NCBI GenBank assembly: GCA_025057195.1
Contig: JANWWX010000027.1
Coordinates: forward strand, 1-10,125
Length of the DNA: 10,125 bases
DNA from: Leptospiraceae bacterium
GTDB taxonomy: Bacteria; Spirochaetota; Leptospiria; Turneriellales; Turneriellaceae
Reading direction: 5' to 3'
The translations under genes and the position numbers were made by a program. The notes beneath the pieces were generated by a model. The model was not told the DNA's origin, ran no database searches, and saw nothing but the letters and a program-made list of their open reading frames with translations. Positions 1 through 5,809 of this stretch are shown here, piece after piece. Each line of letters begins with the position of its first letter. Positions within the stretch are counted from its first letter, which is position 1.

Positions 1-594
1 TTCGAGGCTGGGGCTGCCGTCGCTGGCAGCAAGTAGGATGCGGTCACCCATCTGCTCGGCTAAGCGATAGCGAGAGAAAGGTATAAATTGCTTGTGGGTT
101 TTATGCTCTGCTGCGCGGAAAATAGCGCATTGTGGTAAGCTGAGTTTGATCCGTGCCAATTGCCATTCGGTTTCTGCAGGCCGGGCCGATGCGGCAAGTT
201 CGAGCTCAACAGAATCGGGGCCATGCTTGCGTACGCGGCGGATCTGCTCAAGCACCCAACTCTGGTTGGCATCCTTTTGCACCCGCTCCAAGGCATAGAC
301 AACATCCTCCGGTGAGACTGGACCTGGTTTGAGGTGCAGCCAGACCCGCCTACCCTCCCGTTTTTCCGCTGCAACCAAAACCGGTTCGAGTTTTCCGTCC
401 GGCGTGTATTCATAAAGACGGCGGTGCAGGAAGTTGACCACCATGACCGTGGATTCGTCCACCGCATGCAGCGGATCGAGGATTTCGGCCCGGTACTTCA
501 GGGGTATGGTGATGGTATGGGGGTCTTTCGCCGGCCTGTGGCAGCAGAGACCTATGCATAAACCTGCAACCCAGCGTGCCAGTTTCTTTGTCAT
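1..594 (-). CDS. Oligopeptide ABC transporter substrate-binding lipoprotein, family 5 (SBP_bac_5), 5' part only
   Basis: An open frame of 198 codons starts at ATG 594 and runs off the left edge without a stop, so only the N-terminal third or so is present (the family is usually 500-600 residues). Residues 1-18 look like an export signal (MTKK, a hydrophobic run, Cys17-Cys18), probably a relaxed-lipobox lipoprotein signal. Residues 39-71 read as the family N-terminus: LDP, then a stretch ending in LYEYTPDGKLEPVL, equivalent to the usual 'ydGLvxyxxdgklxPxLA'. Residues 84-104 (VWLHLKPG, then SPEDVVYALERV) match 'f.LRpGvkFhDGxpltAeDVvyal', but the eight or so residues around FhDG are missing. The family binds peptides or other small solutes for ABC import in the periplasm. 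No clear Shine-Dalgarno precedes the ATG. The gene lies 61 nt behind tRNA-Gly on the same strand, with a hairpin between them. Confidence 0.85.
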   Translation of the reverse strand, partial: MTKKLARWVAGLCIGLCCHRPAKDPHTITIPLKYRAEILDPLHAVDESTVMVVNFLHRRLYEYTPDGKLEPVLVAAEKREGRRVWLHLKPGPVSPEDVVYALERVQKDANQSWVLEQIRRVRKHGPDSVELELAASARPAETEWQLARIKLSLPQCAIFRAAEHKTHKQFIPFSRYRLAEQMGDRILLAASDGSPSLE

Positions 595-625
595 AACATT
601 AAGCACGGAGCAGCAGGCGATGGGT

Positions 626-646
626 GCACCGCTCGTCTTGCGGTGC
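626..646 (-). other. Stem-loop between tRNA-Gly and the SBP gene
   Basis: Perfect 7-bp inverted repeat GCACCGC / GCGGTGC with a 7-nt loop, placed between the tRNA-Gly 3' end (656) and the start codon at 594. It has no T-run after it, so it is not a standard intrinsic terminator. It may be an RNA-processing or 5'-UTR stability element if the tRNA transcript reads into the transporter gene. Confidence 0.5.
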
Positions 647-655
647 CAGTAAATG

Positions 656-727
656 AGCGGGAAATGGGAATTGAACCCACGACCCTCTCCTTGGCAAGGA
701 GATGCTCTACCTCTGAGCTATTCCCGC
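656..727 (-). tRNA. tRNA-Gly (anticodon GCC)
   Basis: Full cloverleaf on the minus strand: acceptor GCGGGAA pairs with TTCCCGC, D-arm GCTC...GAGC, anticodon stem TCTCC/GGAGA with loop TTGCCAA (anticodon GCC), T-arm GTGGG TTCAATT CCCAT, discriminator T. The next bases are CAT, so CCA is not encoded. Last tRNA of the six-gene array. Confidence 0.97.
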
Positions 728-749
728 GTGTAGCTGCCCATGGCAACTG

Positions 750-831
750 TGCGAGCGGAGGGACTTGAACCCCCACGCCTTTCAGCACGGGAACCTAAAT
801 CCCGCGTGTCTACCAGTTTCACCACGCTCGC
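750..831 (-). tRNA. tRNA-Leu (anticodon UAG)
   Basis: Class II tRNA of 82 nt on the minus strand: acceptor GCGAGCG/CGCTCGC, anticodon stem CGGGA/TCCCG around loop TTTAGGT (anticodon TAG), long variable arm, T-arm GGGGG TTCAAGT CCCTC, discriminator A. CCA is not encoded (CAG follows). Confidence 0.97.
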
Positions 832-851
832 TGCTGCGTAAATTTTTTTTG

Positions 852-925
852 GGTGATCGACGGGGATCGAACCCGCGACCACAGGAGCCACAATCCTGCG
901 CTCTACCAACTGAGCTACGACCACC
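852..925 (-). tRNA. tRNA-His (anticodon GUG)
   Basis: Minus strand. Anticodon stem CAGGA/TCCTG around TTGTGGC (anticodon GTG), T-arm with TTCGATC. The acceptor GTGGTCG/CGATCAC is extended by a genome-encoded G-1 opposite C73, the identity element of bacterial tRNA-His; the coordinates include G-1. CCA is not encoded: the bases after C73 are C, A, A. Confidence 0.97.
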
Positions 926-942
926 ATTTTGCAAGCAGCCTA

Positions 943-1016
943 CGCGCACGAAGGGAGTCGAACCCCTGACCCGCAGCTTAGAAGGCTGCTGCTCTATCCA
1001 GCTGAGCTACGTGCGC
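943..1016 (-). tRNA. tRNA-Arg (anticodon UCU)
   Basis: Minus strand, 74 nt: acceptor GCGCACG/CGTGCGC, D-arm GCTC/GAGC, anticodon stem GCAGC/GCTGC around CTTCTAA (anticodon TCT), T-arm AGGGG TTCGACT CCCTT, discriminator G. CCA is not encoded. The Arg-His-Leu order recalls the E. coli argX-hisR-leuT cluster. Confidence 0.97.
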
Positions 1017-1159
1017 AGTCCGGTTTCCCACATGCACCGGCTGTTGCGGCTGTGCCAACATGCCACACGTACGCTACAAGTCCGGTGGACTGGTCGCAAC
1101 CCGCCGCGCGTGCCGACCCCTGTGGGCCACTCATCCGCCGCACCGGCCTGCACGCAGTT
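1017..1159. other. 143-nt spacer inside the tRNA array, no gene seen
   Basis: Spacer between tRNA-Pro(UGG) and tRNA-Arg(UCU). It contains no T-loop signature or cloverleaf on either strand, and open frames crossing it run through the flanking tRNAs. It is much longer than the other spacers (22-61 nt) and could hold a second promoter for the Arg-His-Leu-Gly half, but I see no convincing -10 box. Confidence 0.5.
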
Positions 1160-1231
1160 TCGGGATGATTGGATTTGAACCAACGACCCCTTGCTCCCAA
1201 AGCAAGTGCGCTACCACTGCGCTACATCCCG
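1160..1231 (-). tRNA. tRNA-Pro (anticodon UGG)
   Basis: Minus strand, 72 nt: acceptor CGGGATG/CATCCCG with the C1 start typical of bacterial tRNA-Pro, anticodon stem CTTGC/GCAAG around TTTGGGA (anticodon TGG), T-arm with TTCAAAT, discriminator A. CCA is not encoded. Very similar to the neighbouring tRNA-Pro(CGG), so probably a tandem duplication followed by an anticodon change. Confidence 0.97.
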
Positions 1232-1258
1232 CAGTAAGGCTAAAAAAGGTTTGGAAAT

Positions 1259-1268
1259 AGCGCGTCAA
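1259..1268 (-). promoter_or_regulatory. Likely -35 box of tRNA-Pro(UGG)
   Basis: TTGACGCGCT on the minus strand, beginning 37 nt upstream of the mature tRNA 5' end. The same 10-mer precedes the other tRNA-Pro at almost the same distance, and TTGACG is 5/6 to the sigma70 -35 consensus. The -10 region is weak (TTTTAG at 17-nt spacing). Confidence 0.55.
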
Positions 1269-1292
1269 GAATTCCGAAATTTGTCGCAAGAT

Positions 1293-1364
1293 TCGGGATG
1301 ACTGGATTTGAACCAGCGACCCCTTGCTCCCGAAGCAAGTGCGCTACCCCTGCGCCACATCCCG
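1293..1364 (-). tRNA. tRNA-Pro (anticodon CGG)
   Basis: Minus strand, 72 nt: acceptor CGGGATG/CATCCCG, anticodon stem CTTGC/GCAAG around TTCGGGA (anticodon CGG), T-arm CTGG TTCAAAT CCAG, discriminator A, no encoded CCA. First tRNA of the array in transcription order. Confidence 0.97.
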
Positions 1365-1390
1365 TAGTGGAATGGAACAATCTAAAAGAC

Positions 1391-1400
1391 AGCGCGTCAA
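1391..1400 (-). promoter_or_regulatory. Likely -35 box of tRNA-Pro(CGG) and the array
   Basis: TTGACGCGCT on the minus strand, starting 36 nt upstream of the tRNA 5' end. It is an exact copy of the box at 1259-1268. Downstream of the terminator at 1441-1466 this is the only recognisable promoter element before the array. No good -10 hexamer is seen at 16-18 nt. Confidence 0.55.
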
Positions 1401-1440
1401 GGTTAAGCCGACCAAACGACCGAAACCCACGAGTGTAGTT

Positions 1441-1466
1441 ATAAAAAGGCCGGGAAGGTCCCGGCC
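1441..1466 (-). terminator. Rho-independent terminator of the DUF4156-like gene
   Basis: Perfect 8-bp stem GGCCGGGA / TCCCGGCC with a 3-nt loop, followed on the minus strand by TTTTTAT. It starts about 14 nt after the TGA at 1480 and insulates the small gene from the tRNA array. Confidence 0.93.
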
Positions 1467-1479
1467 CCCAATTTACCAC

Positions 1480-1767
1480 TCAAGGAGTGCACTTCCAAGC
1501 TGTGGCGCGGGCAGTGTACTGCTTGCCCAACTTTGGATGGTTATGCGAAACCACCGTGAGGAAAACCTTGTCGGCCTGCAGTGCCTTTGCCTCAGCGCGG
1601 ATAGACTCCTCCACAGTTGCACGGTCCATCTGCACAAACTTGTTACCGGCGTTGATTTCACCCAAACGCTGGCAGCCTTTGACCGCATCGCTGTTGTCAA
1701 CAATCTGCAACGCAGCGAGCGACCCGGCCGCCAATACCGTCAGTGCAGTGCTAAGAAACTTTTTCAT
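1480..1767 (-). CDS. Small exported two-cysteine protein, DUF4156-like
   Basis: 95 residues. Residues 1-18 form a signal peptide (MKK, hydrophobic core, likely cleavage after SLA). The mature part has GCQRLGEI at 31-38, a helix ESIRAEAKALQADKVFL at 54-70, and ends WKCTP with Cys93. The pattern 'GC..LG' + 'lR.kA..lgAd.V.l' + terminal 'Y/W.C' is that of small periplasmic or lipoprotein DUF4156-type proteins. Cys32 and Cys93 could form a disulfide. There is no N-terminal lipobox Cys, so it is probably soluble in the periplasm. Start chosen at ATG 1767 because AAGGAGG lies 5 nt upstream. It is a single-gene unit with its own promoter and terminator. The function is unknown; the family match is from the pattern only. 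Confidence 0.85.
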   Translation of the reverse strand: MKKFLSTALTVLAAGSLAALQIVDNSDAVKGCQRLGEINAGNKFVQMDRATVEESIRAEAKALQADKVFLTVVSHNHPKLGKQYTARATAWKCTP

Positions 1768-1772
1768 TGTGT

Positions 1773-1825
1773 CCTCCTTACCCTTTCGGTATTTTTATTA
1801 TAGCCTATACTTTGCGATTTGCCAT
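1773..1825 (-). promoter_or_regulatory. Promoter and Shine-Dalgarno of the DUF4156-like gene
   Basis: Minus strand: -35 ATGGCA at 1820-1825 (4/6), 17-nt spacer, -10 TATAAT at 1797-1802 (6/6), then Shine-Dalgarno AAGGAGG at 1773-1779, 5 nt before the ATG. The strength of all three parts suggests high expression of this small exported protein. Confidence 0.8.
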
Positions 1826-2111
1826 CCGTAATTACTGCAGGTAGTTTGCGTAAAAATACGGAGAAGTCCCATTAGGTAGATGCTATTGTGTGCTTGCGGC
1901 AAAAATATCTGGTGTTTTGCCCTAATACCAAGTGCTGCTTGGCATAGCCATCTGTAAAGTCAGGCAGTTTGAGTTAGGACTGTTTTAGCTAAAGTGAAAA
2001 TCGTCTTATCGTGGATTTGTGGATATTTGGCATACCTCAAGGACTAAAGCCATGAAAGTGCCGTACCACCAAAATTCTATACACAGCAGGCGTAGTTAAA
2101 AAACTGCTAAG
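1826..2111. other. Intergenic region between divergent genes, two stem-loops and one tiny ORF
   Basis: No substantial gene. Two inverted repeats are visible: GGCAAAA (1898-1904) with TTTTGCC (1915-1921), and CCAAG (1928-1932) with CTTGG (1938-1942). Neither is followed by a T-run. The promoter of the plus-strand unit must lie here, but I cannot pick a convincing pair of boxes. AT-rich compared with the flanking genes. Confidence 0.6.
2052..2099 (+). CDS. Possible 15-codon upstream ORF
   Basis: ATG 2052 to TAA 2099 would encode MKVPYHQNSIHSRRS. AAGGA lies 8 nt before the ATG, a better Shine-Dalgarno than that of the gene at 2112, and its stop is 12 nt before that start codon. It could be a leader whose translation couples to the esterase-like gene, or chance. 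No composition typical of amino-acid attenuators. Confidence 0.2.
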   Translation: MKVPYHQNSIHSRRS

Positions 2112-3122
2112 ATGGCCATTTTTGATGAATGCTATAGTTCGCATGCCGACCTGTCACACCGGCCAGCCGATCTGGAGCAATTCTGGGAAAAGCAAATCGC
2201 CCAGCTCAAAAAAATCCCACTCGACGTCCGGGCCCAGCGCAAAACCAGTCGTAAGCTTTTGACAGAACAAAATCTGGCTATCGAATTCCAGAGTGCCGGC
2301 AAATATCACCTGCAGGCTCGCTTCATTGCGCCGCGAAAACTTTTCGGTCGCCCGCCTCTGGTTGTAATTTTTCCTGACTATGGCTGCGAGCCCATAATTT
2401 TCAAGGGTCTAATGAATGCCGGCATCGCGCAATTGGTGGTTCGCATGCGTGGTCACGAGGCACCCCGGCCAGTGGCCACCGAACAGCCAGGTGGCAGCAA
2501 AGAAAAAAAACGCGAGGAACGCCAACGCAGCTATGGCTATTTTGCTGAACACCTGCTTGAACCTGAAGAATATTATGCGGCCAAAATCTATCTTGATGCG
2601 TATAGAACCCTTGAAATGGCACGACTGCGCCGGGAAATCGACAGCTCACGCATCGGTATCATCGGGTACGGCGTAGGGGCAGCACAGGCGCTTTTTGTCG
2701 CTGCCTTCATGCGGCGCGGTGAAGCGCTCTTCCTTGACAATCCAGCATTTGTGCATTTGGATGTAACGCAAAATTTGGCCGAGGCGGACTATGCCCGCGA
2801 AATTAACGAAGCAGCACGTGGTAACAAGAAGTTGCGCCAGCAGATTAAAACCAACCTGCGCTACTTCGATCCGGTCTACTTCGCTGACCGGATTCGTACT
2901 CCTGTGGCCTTTTCCGTCAACCTGACCAACAAGCTGATTGCGCCGCATGGCGCCTTCGCCCTGTTCCACCTTCTGCAGTGTGAAAAAGACATGTACCTTT
3001 TTACTGAGGGGGATCCCGTGGCCCTTGCCGAGGAGCGCCGTAAATCAGCAGCCAATGCGGTGCGCTTCTTTAGATACCACCTTTTGGGGGAAAGCGAGGC
3101 GCAGTCCGAAACAGGAGATTGA
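2112..3122 (+). CDS. Acetyl xylan esterase (AXE1)-family alpha/beta-hydrolase lacking the catalytic triad
   Basis: 336 residues, the usual length for AXE1/cephalosporin-C deacetylases. Family landmarks: RPADLEQFWEKQI at 17-29, a beta-strand VVIFPDYG at 84-91, YYAAKIYLDAYRTLEM at 154-169, RIGIIGYGVGAA at 180-191, YFDPVYFADRIRTPVAFSV at 251-269. Against my recollection of B. subtilis CAH (nucleophile Ser181, Asp269, His298), the GGSQGG elbow is here GYGVG with Gly187 in place of Ser, the acid position is Asn273 (LTNK for LIDK), and the His of FGHE aligns with Asp301 (EGDP). All three triad positions are therefore substituted, so ester hydrolysis by the known mechanism is not expected. A Lys/Arg/Glu-rich insert (130-138) precedes the helix at 154. 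No signal peptide: cytoplasmic. A binding, structural or new catalytic role is possible. First gene of the plus-strand unit; weak Shine-Dalgarno. Confidence 0.82.
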   Translation: MAIFDECYSSHADLSHRPADLEQFWEKQIAQLKKIPLDVRAQRKTSRKLLTEQNLAIEFQSAGKYHLQARFIAPRKLFGRPPLVVIFPDYGCEPIIFKGLMNAGIAQLVVRMRGHEAPRPVATEQPGGSKEKKREERQRSYGYFAEHLLEPEEYYAAKIYLDAYRTLEMARLRREIDSSRIGIIGYGVGAAQALFVAAFMRRGEALFLDNPAFVHLDVTQNLAEADYAREINEAARGNKKLRQQIKTNLRYFDPVYFADRIRTPVAFSVNLTNKLIAPHGAFALFHLLQCEKDMYLFTEGDPVALAEERRKSAANAVRFFRYHLLGESEAQSETGD

Positions 3123-3168
3123 CGCCCTTTTTTACTTTTCTGCTCTAACCACAGAACGGCAATGGCCA

Positions 3169-3501
3169 ATGGCTGTAATCGTGACACAGCTTTGGAATAA
3201 TCTGGTGCTATTTTTTACCATTGGGGTATTTCTCGAGCTTGCCATTTCCGCCATCTTCTCCATACGCCTGATCGATGAGCTGCTCAGTTCTACTTTGCTC
3301 CGATCGGTTAAAAATTTGCTGGTCCTTTTGGCAGCATTTGGCCTGTGTGCAAAAATGGAACAGCTTCGCCTTTTTTTTGGCACCAAAATCCAGCTGCCGG
3401 AATTCGTGCATTACATCCTTTCAAGCCTGGTCTTGGCAAGGATGGCGAATTTGGTCCACGACTTTTGGGGCTACCTCCGCTCGCGCAGTAAGAACATGTA
3501 G
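3169..3501 (+). CDS. Small integral membrane protein, unrecognised
   Basis: 110 residues from ATG 3169, which I prefer because the frame upstream of it lies inside the preceding gene in another register. Hydrophobic segments at about 8-30 and 46-62, and a third amphipathic or TM helix at about 78-97, ending in a basic tail (RSRSKN). The segment ending YILSSLVLARMANLVHDF resembles the C-terminus of small holin-like or hypothetical membrane proteins ('iLtGLiisRGsNfvHDl'), a weak recollection and not a call. It lies 46 nt after the AXE1-like gene and 103 nt before folE on the same strand. No Shine-Dalgarno seen; codon usage resembles its neighbours. Probably a genuine inner-membrane protein of unknown role. 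Confidence 0.6.
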   Translation: MAVIVTQLWNNLVLFFTIGVFLELAISAIFSIRLIDELLSSTLLRSVKNLLVLLAAFGLCAKMEQLRLFFGTKIQLPEFVHYILSSLVLARMANLVHDFWGYLRSRSKNM

Positions 3502-3604
3502 CACCCTACCGTTTGGACTTCCGAAAACACTTTCCAAGTTAGGACGGTGACTATTCCTCATGCCGCAGTAATTGCCGCAGTGTGTCTGCCATAGACCACG
3601 CCAC

Positions 3605-4117
3605 ATGACAATTAAAGATTGGCTGGCTGCCCATATTGTCGCAGATCCCCAAGCACTAGCCTGGTTTGCTGAACCAGAGTCCGAAGATCGCATCCGCCGT
3701 GCGTACCGTGAGCTTTTGAGTGGTTATGCCATCGACACCTCTAAAATCTTGAAGCCAACGCGGCTTTTGGCAAGCGGAGAAAACTTTACTGGGAGCGTCA
3801 CCGTGCACGAGATCAGTTTTTATTCGATCTGCGCGCACCACTTCCTACCTTTTTACGGCAAGGTGGCCATCACGTACGTTCCCGGAACGATGATCATTGG
3901 TCTGGGTAAATTCCCACGCTTGGTGCAGGCATTTTCTCGCCGCTTCCAAATCCAAGAGGATCTGGTGCGCCAAATTGCGGAAGAGGTCATGCGCTCGGGT
4001 GGGGCAAAAGGGGTGCGCGTACAGGCGACGGCACGCCATTTATGCATGTGTAGCCGTGGCCCTTCTGACGACAACGCGGAAACCCTAACAGAATTTGCGC
4101 TGGGGGTCCTTGCATAA
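3605..4117 (+). CDS. folE: GTP cyclohydrolase I
   Basis: 170 residues from ATG 3605, the first ATG in frame; a TTG at 3572 would add 11 residues. The enzyme converts GTP to 7,8-dihydroneopterin triphosphate, the entry to folate, pterins and 7-deazaguanines, in the cytoplasm. Visible active-site elements: zinc ligands Cys76 and His79 in SICAHH with catalytic His78, Cys147 in RHLCMC with His145, triphosphate-binding Lys102 and Arg105 in IIGLGKFPR and Arg151 in SRG, and guanine-binding Glu118 in FQIQED. Departures from the consensus: CAHH for CEHH, GLGK for GLSK, CMCSRGP for CMxxRGV. The N-terminus is short compared with E. coli FolE (about 222). The residues needed for zinc and GTP are kept, so it is probably active. 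Its stop TAA overlaps the next ATG (TAATG), implying translational coupling. Confidence 0.92.
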   Translation: MTIKDWLAAHIVADPQALAWFAEPESEDRIRRAYRELLSGYAIDTSKILKPTRLLASGENFTGSVTVHEISFYSICAHHFLPFYGKVAITYVPGTMIIGLGKFPRLVQAFSRRFQIQEDLVRQIAEEVMRSGGAKGVRVQATARHLCMCSRGPSDDNAETLTEFALGVLA

Positions 4118-5127
4118 TGCGCGTTGTTTACCTGACCGATGTCCACGATAATTTTGCCGGCGTCAGCGCTGTGCTCAACCACACTGAGGGTGATCTTTAC
4201 ATTATCTCCGGCGACCTGACATACCATGCCTTTGGCAGCGATGACGAGGCGCTTTTTCGTTTTATTGAATTGCAAGAGAAAATCCGAAACCTTGCCGCAG
4301 ACCCCGATAATCCCTTAGCCACATTGCAATACGCCAACGCGGCCAAAAACGGTGCGCCGGTCAAAATCCGTGCCGAGGAAGGGGAAGAATACCTGCGCCT
4401 CGCAGCCCGCGCCAAAGAGGAATTGCTGCGCAAATACCAGACTCTCGCTAAGGCGATCATCCCCACCGGCAAGCGCGTGTTCATGATTCCCGGCAACTAT
4501 GACCTGCCGCTAGCAGAAACTGCAGTGGCGCCATTTAGCTTACATGAAAATGTGCGCGAAGTGGACGGCATCCGCTTTGCTGGCTACGGCAGCGCACCCG
4601 TTTTCACGCCCGGCATCCCCGAAGAAATAGCCGCCCGCTTTGAAGAACACCGCAGCGGTAATGTCTGGCAAAGCCGTCCGCGCGATTTTTTCCTCGCACA
4701 CGATGCCGATGTCTATGTCCTGCACAATCCAGCCTACGGCACGCTCGACAAACTGCCGCGCTATGGCCACTGCGGCTCGCCCGGAATCCGCCAGGCGGTA
4801 GAGCAAAAATCCCCCAGGCTGGTGCTTTCGGGACACATCCACGAGTGCTATGGCCTGCTCAAGATCGATCAGACTTTTTTTCTCAACCCCTCCAATTTCG
4901 GCTCGGTTGAGACACTCGACGGTGAGCAAGTCGGAGGCTTTTTCGCCACGATCCTTCTGCAGCAGAGTGACGAGCGGGTGGTCTATGTCCGTGAGGTGTT
5001 ATGGCAGCGCTTTCTGAATGGGAAATTTTATACGATAGCTGCCATAAAAATCGACAAGAACTACCGGGCAAGTGAGCAGGTACTCGACGCAAAACTTTTT
5101 GCGGAATTCGGCCCGTTCCTGCGTTAG
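4117..5127 (+). CDS. Calcineurin-like metallophosphoesterase
   Basis: 336 residues. Motifs of the dinuclear-metal fold in order: DxH as Asp8-Val-His10, GDxxx with Asp33 in SGDLTYH, GNxD as Asn127-Tyr128-Asp129 (usually GNHD), His203 in VLHNPAYG, and GHxH as His240-Ile-His242 in SGHIHE; followed by FFLNPSNFGS as in Icc-type phosphoesterases. Residues 42-115, between motifs 2 and 3, form a long charged, helical insert (KIRAEEGEEYLRLAARAKEELL) that could bind a partner. Acts on a phosphodiester or phosphomonoester; the substrate cannot be told from sequence. No signal peptide: cytoplasmic. The start overlaps the folE stop by one base. With FolE upstream, a pterin or nucleotide phosphate substrate is a reasonable guess. 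Confidence 0.88.
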   Translation: MRVVYLTDVHDNFAGVSAVLNHTEGDLYIISGDLTYHAFGSDDEALFRFIELQEKIRNLAADPDNPLATLQYANAAKNGAPVKIRAEEGEEYLRLAARAKEELLRKYQTLAKAIIPTGKRVFMIPGNYDLPLAETAVAPFSLHENVREVDGIRFAGYGSAPVFTPGIPEEIAARFEEHRSGNVWQSRPRDFFLAHDADVYVLHNPAYGTLDKLPRYGHCGSPGIRQAVEQKSPRLVLSGHIHECYGLLKIDQTFFLNPSNFGSVETLDGEQVGGFFATILLQQSDERVVYVREVLWQRFLNGKFYTIAAIKIDKNYRASEQVLDAKLFAEFGPFLR

Positions 5128-5128
5128 C

Positions 5129-5809
5129 ATGCGTAACCCATTTCCGGACAATCCCGTATTCCAAAAATTCTTGGGGCTCAAAGACTATTTCCGGAAATTC
5201 ACGACTCCGGAGTCGGTGCGCCGCACGCGCGAACTCGCACGTGTCGCCCGCATCCTCCAAAAGACTGGTGAAAAAATTTCGTTCGACCTTTTGGGCTCGG
5301 TAAACTTCGGCATGGCGGTGGAAAACTCCGACGTCGATGTTGTGATGTATTTGGACTGCGGCCACGAGGAAGAGGCGCGCTACGATAACACCCCGATGCT
5401 GCGCATCTACGAATCGCTATTTTTTGCCACCATCCTGCGTGAGGTGAGCAACAATCCTTTCCGCTTGCAGATTGTGGATTTTATCAACCTACGCCGCCTT
5501 GACCGCGCCATCCGCGAACCTGGATTCGACGACGACATCATCGCGCGCTTTGTCTTTTATCGTACCATCTGCCGGGGGGTCAACAAGCCACCGATCCGCC
5601 CTTACGAGAAAGCCATCGCGGGAAACAAAGAACTTTTTCGGCGCATCGAAGAAACCCTCACGGCGGCTCTTGTCGAACTGACACGCTCATCCAGCCACCG
5701 CTTGTCGTTCCACAAGTATGTCAGCCGCCTGCAGGAGCAAAACGTGAAAATCCCTCCTTCCATGCTCGAGAAGATCCAGGATTATTTGAACCTCACCGCC
5801 AATGGCTGA
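5129..5809 (+). CDS. Nucleotidyltransferase-fold protein (pol beta superfamily)
   Basis: 226 residues from ATG 5129, one base after the preceding stop; an in-frame ATG at 5072 lies inside the previous gene and is less likely. The signature GS(x)nDxD is clear: Gly56-Ser57 in LLGSVNFG, then Ser67-Asp68-Val-Asp70 in NSDVDVV, with a third carboxylate, Asp117, in the strand LQIVDFI. These would bind two metals and an NTP. Residues 130-226 are mostly helical and basic (RRIEETL, HKYVSRLQEQ), as in the helical second domain of such enzymes. It is not a CCA-adding enzyme or a KNTase by any motif I see. The transferred nucleotide and acceptor are unknown. Overlaps the next gene by 8 nt. Confidence 0.82.
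   Translation: MRNPFPDNPVFQKFLGLKDYFRKFTTPESVRRTRELARVARILQKTGEKISFDLLGSVNFGMAVENSDVDVVMYLDCGHEEEARYDNTPMLRIYESLFFATILREVSNNPFRLQIVDFINLRRLDRAIREPGFDDDIIARFVFYRTICRGVNKPPIRPYEKAIAGNKELFRRIEETLTAALVELTRSSSHRLSFHKYVSRLQEQNVKIPPSMLEKIQDYLNLTANG

Noticed and set aside
60..561. Frames of 68-135 codons on both strands in the left end
   Set aside because: They lie in other frames over the SBP_bac_5 gene, which has recognisable family blocks; their own translations are low-complexity and unrecognisable.
843..850. T8 run next to tRNA-His as a terminator
   Set aside because: The T-run is on the plus strand. On the minus strand, where the tRNA is transcribed, it is an A-run, so it cannot be the U-tract of a terminator.
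718..1479. Frames of 66-137 codons through the tRNA array
   Set aside because: They translate tRNA genes, which gives typical spurious peptides such as QLVERRIVAPVVAGSIPVDH.
2938..3168. Long upstream start for the small membrane protein
   Set aside because: This would overlap the AXE1-like gene by 185 nt in another frame, and the extra 77 residues look like a shadow translation.
3572..3604. TTG start for folE
   Set aside because: The added residues (MPQCVCHRPRH) do not resemble a FolE N-terminus and no Shine-Dalgarno precedes it. ATG 3605 is simpler, though not proven.
3502..3604. Promoter for folE with TTGGAC and AAGTTA
   Set aside because: Only half of each hexamer matches the consensus; this is what chance would give.
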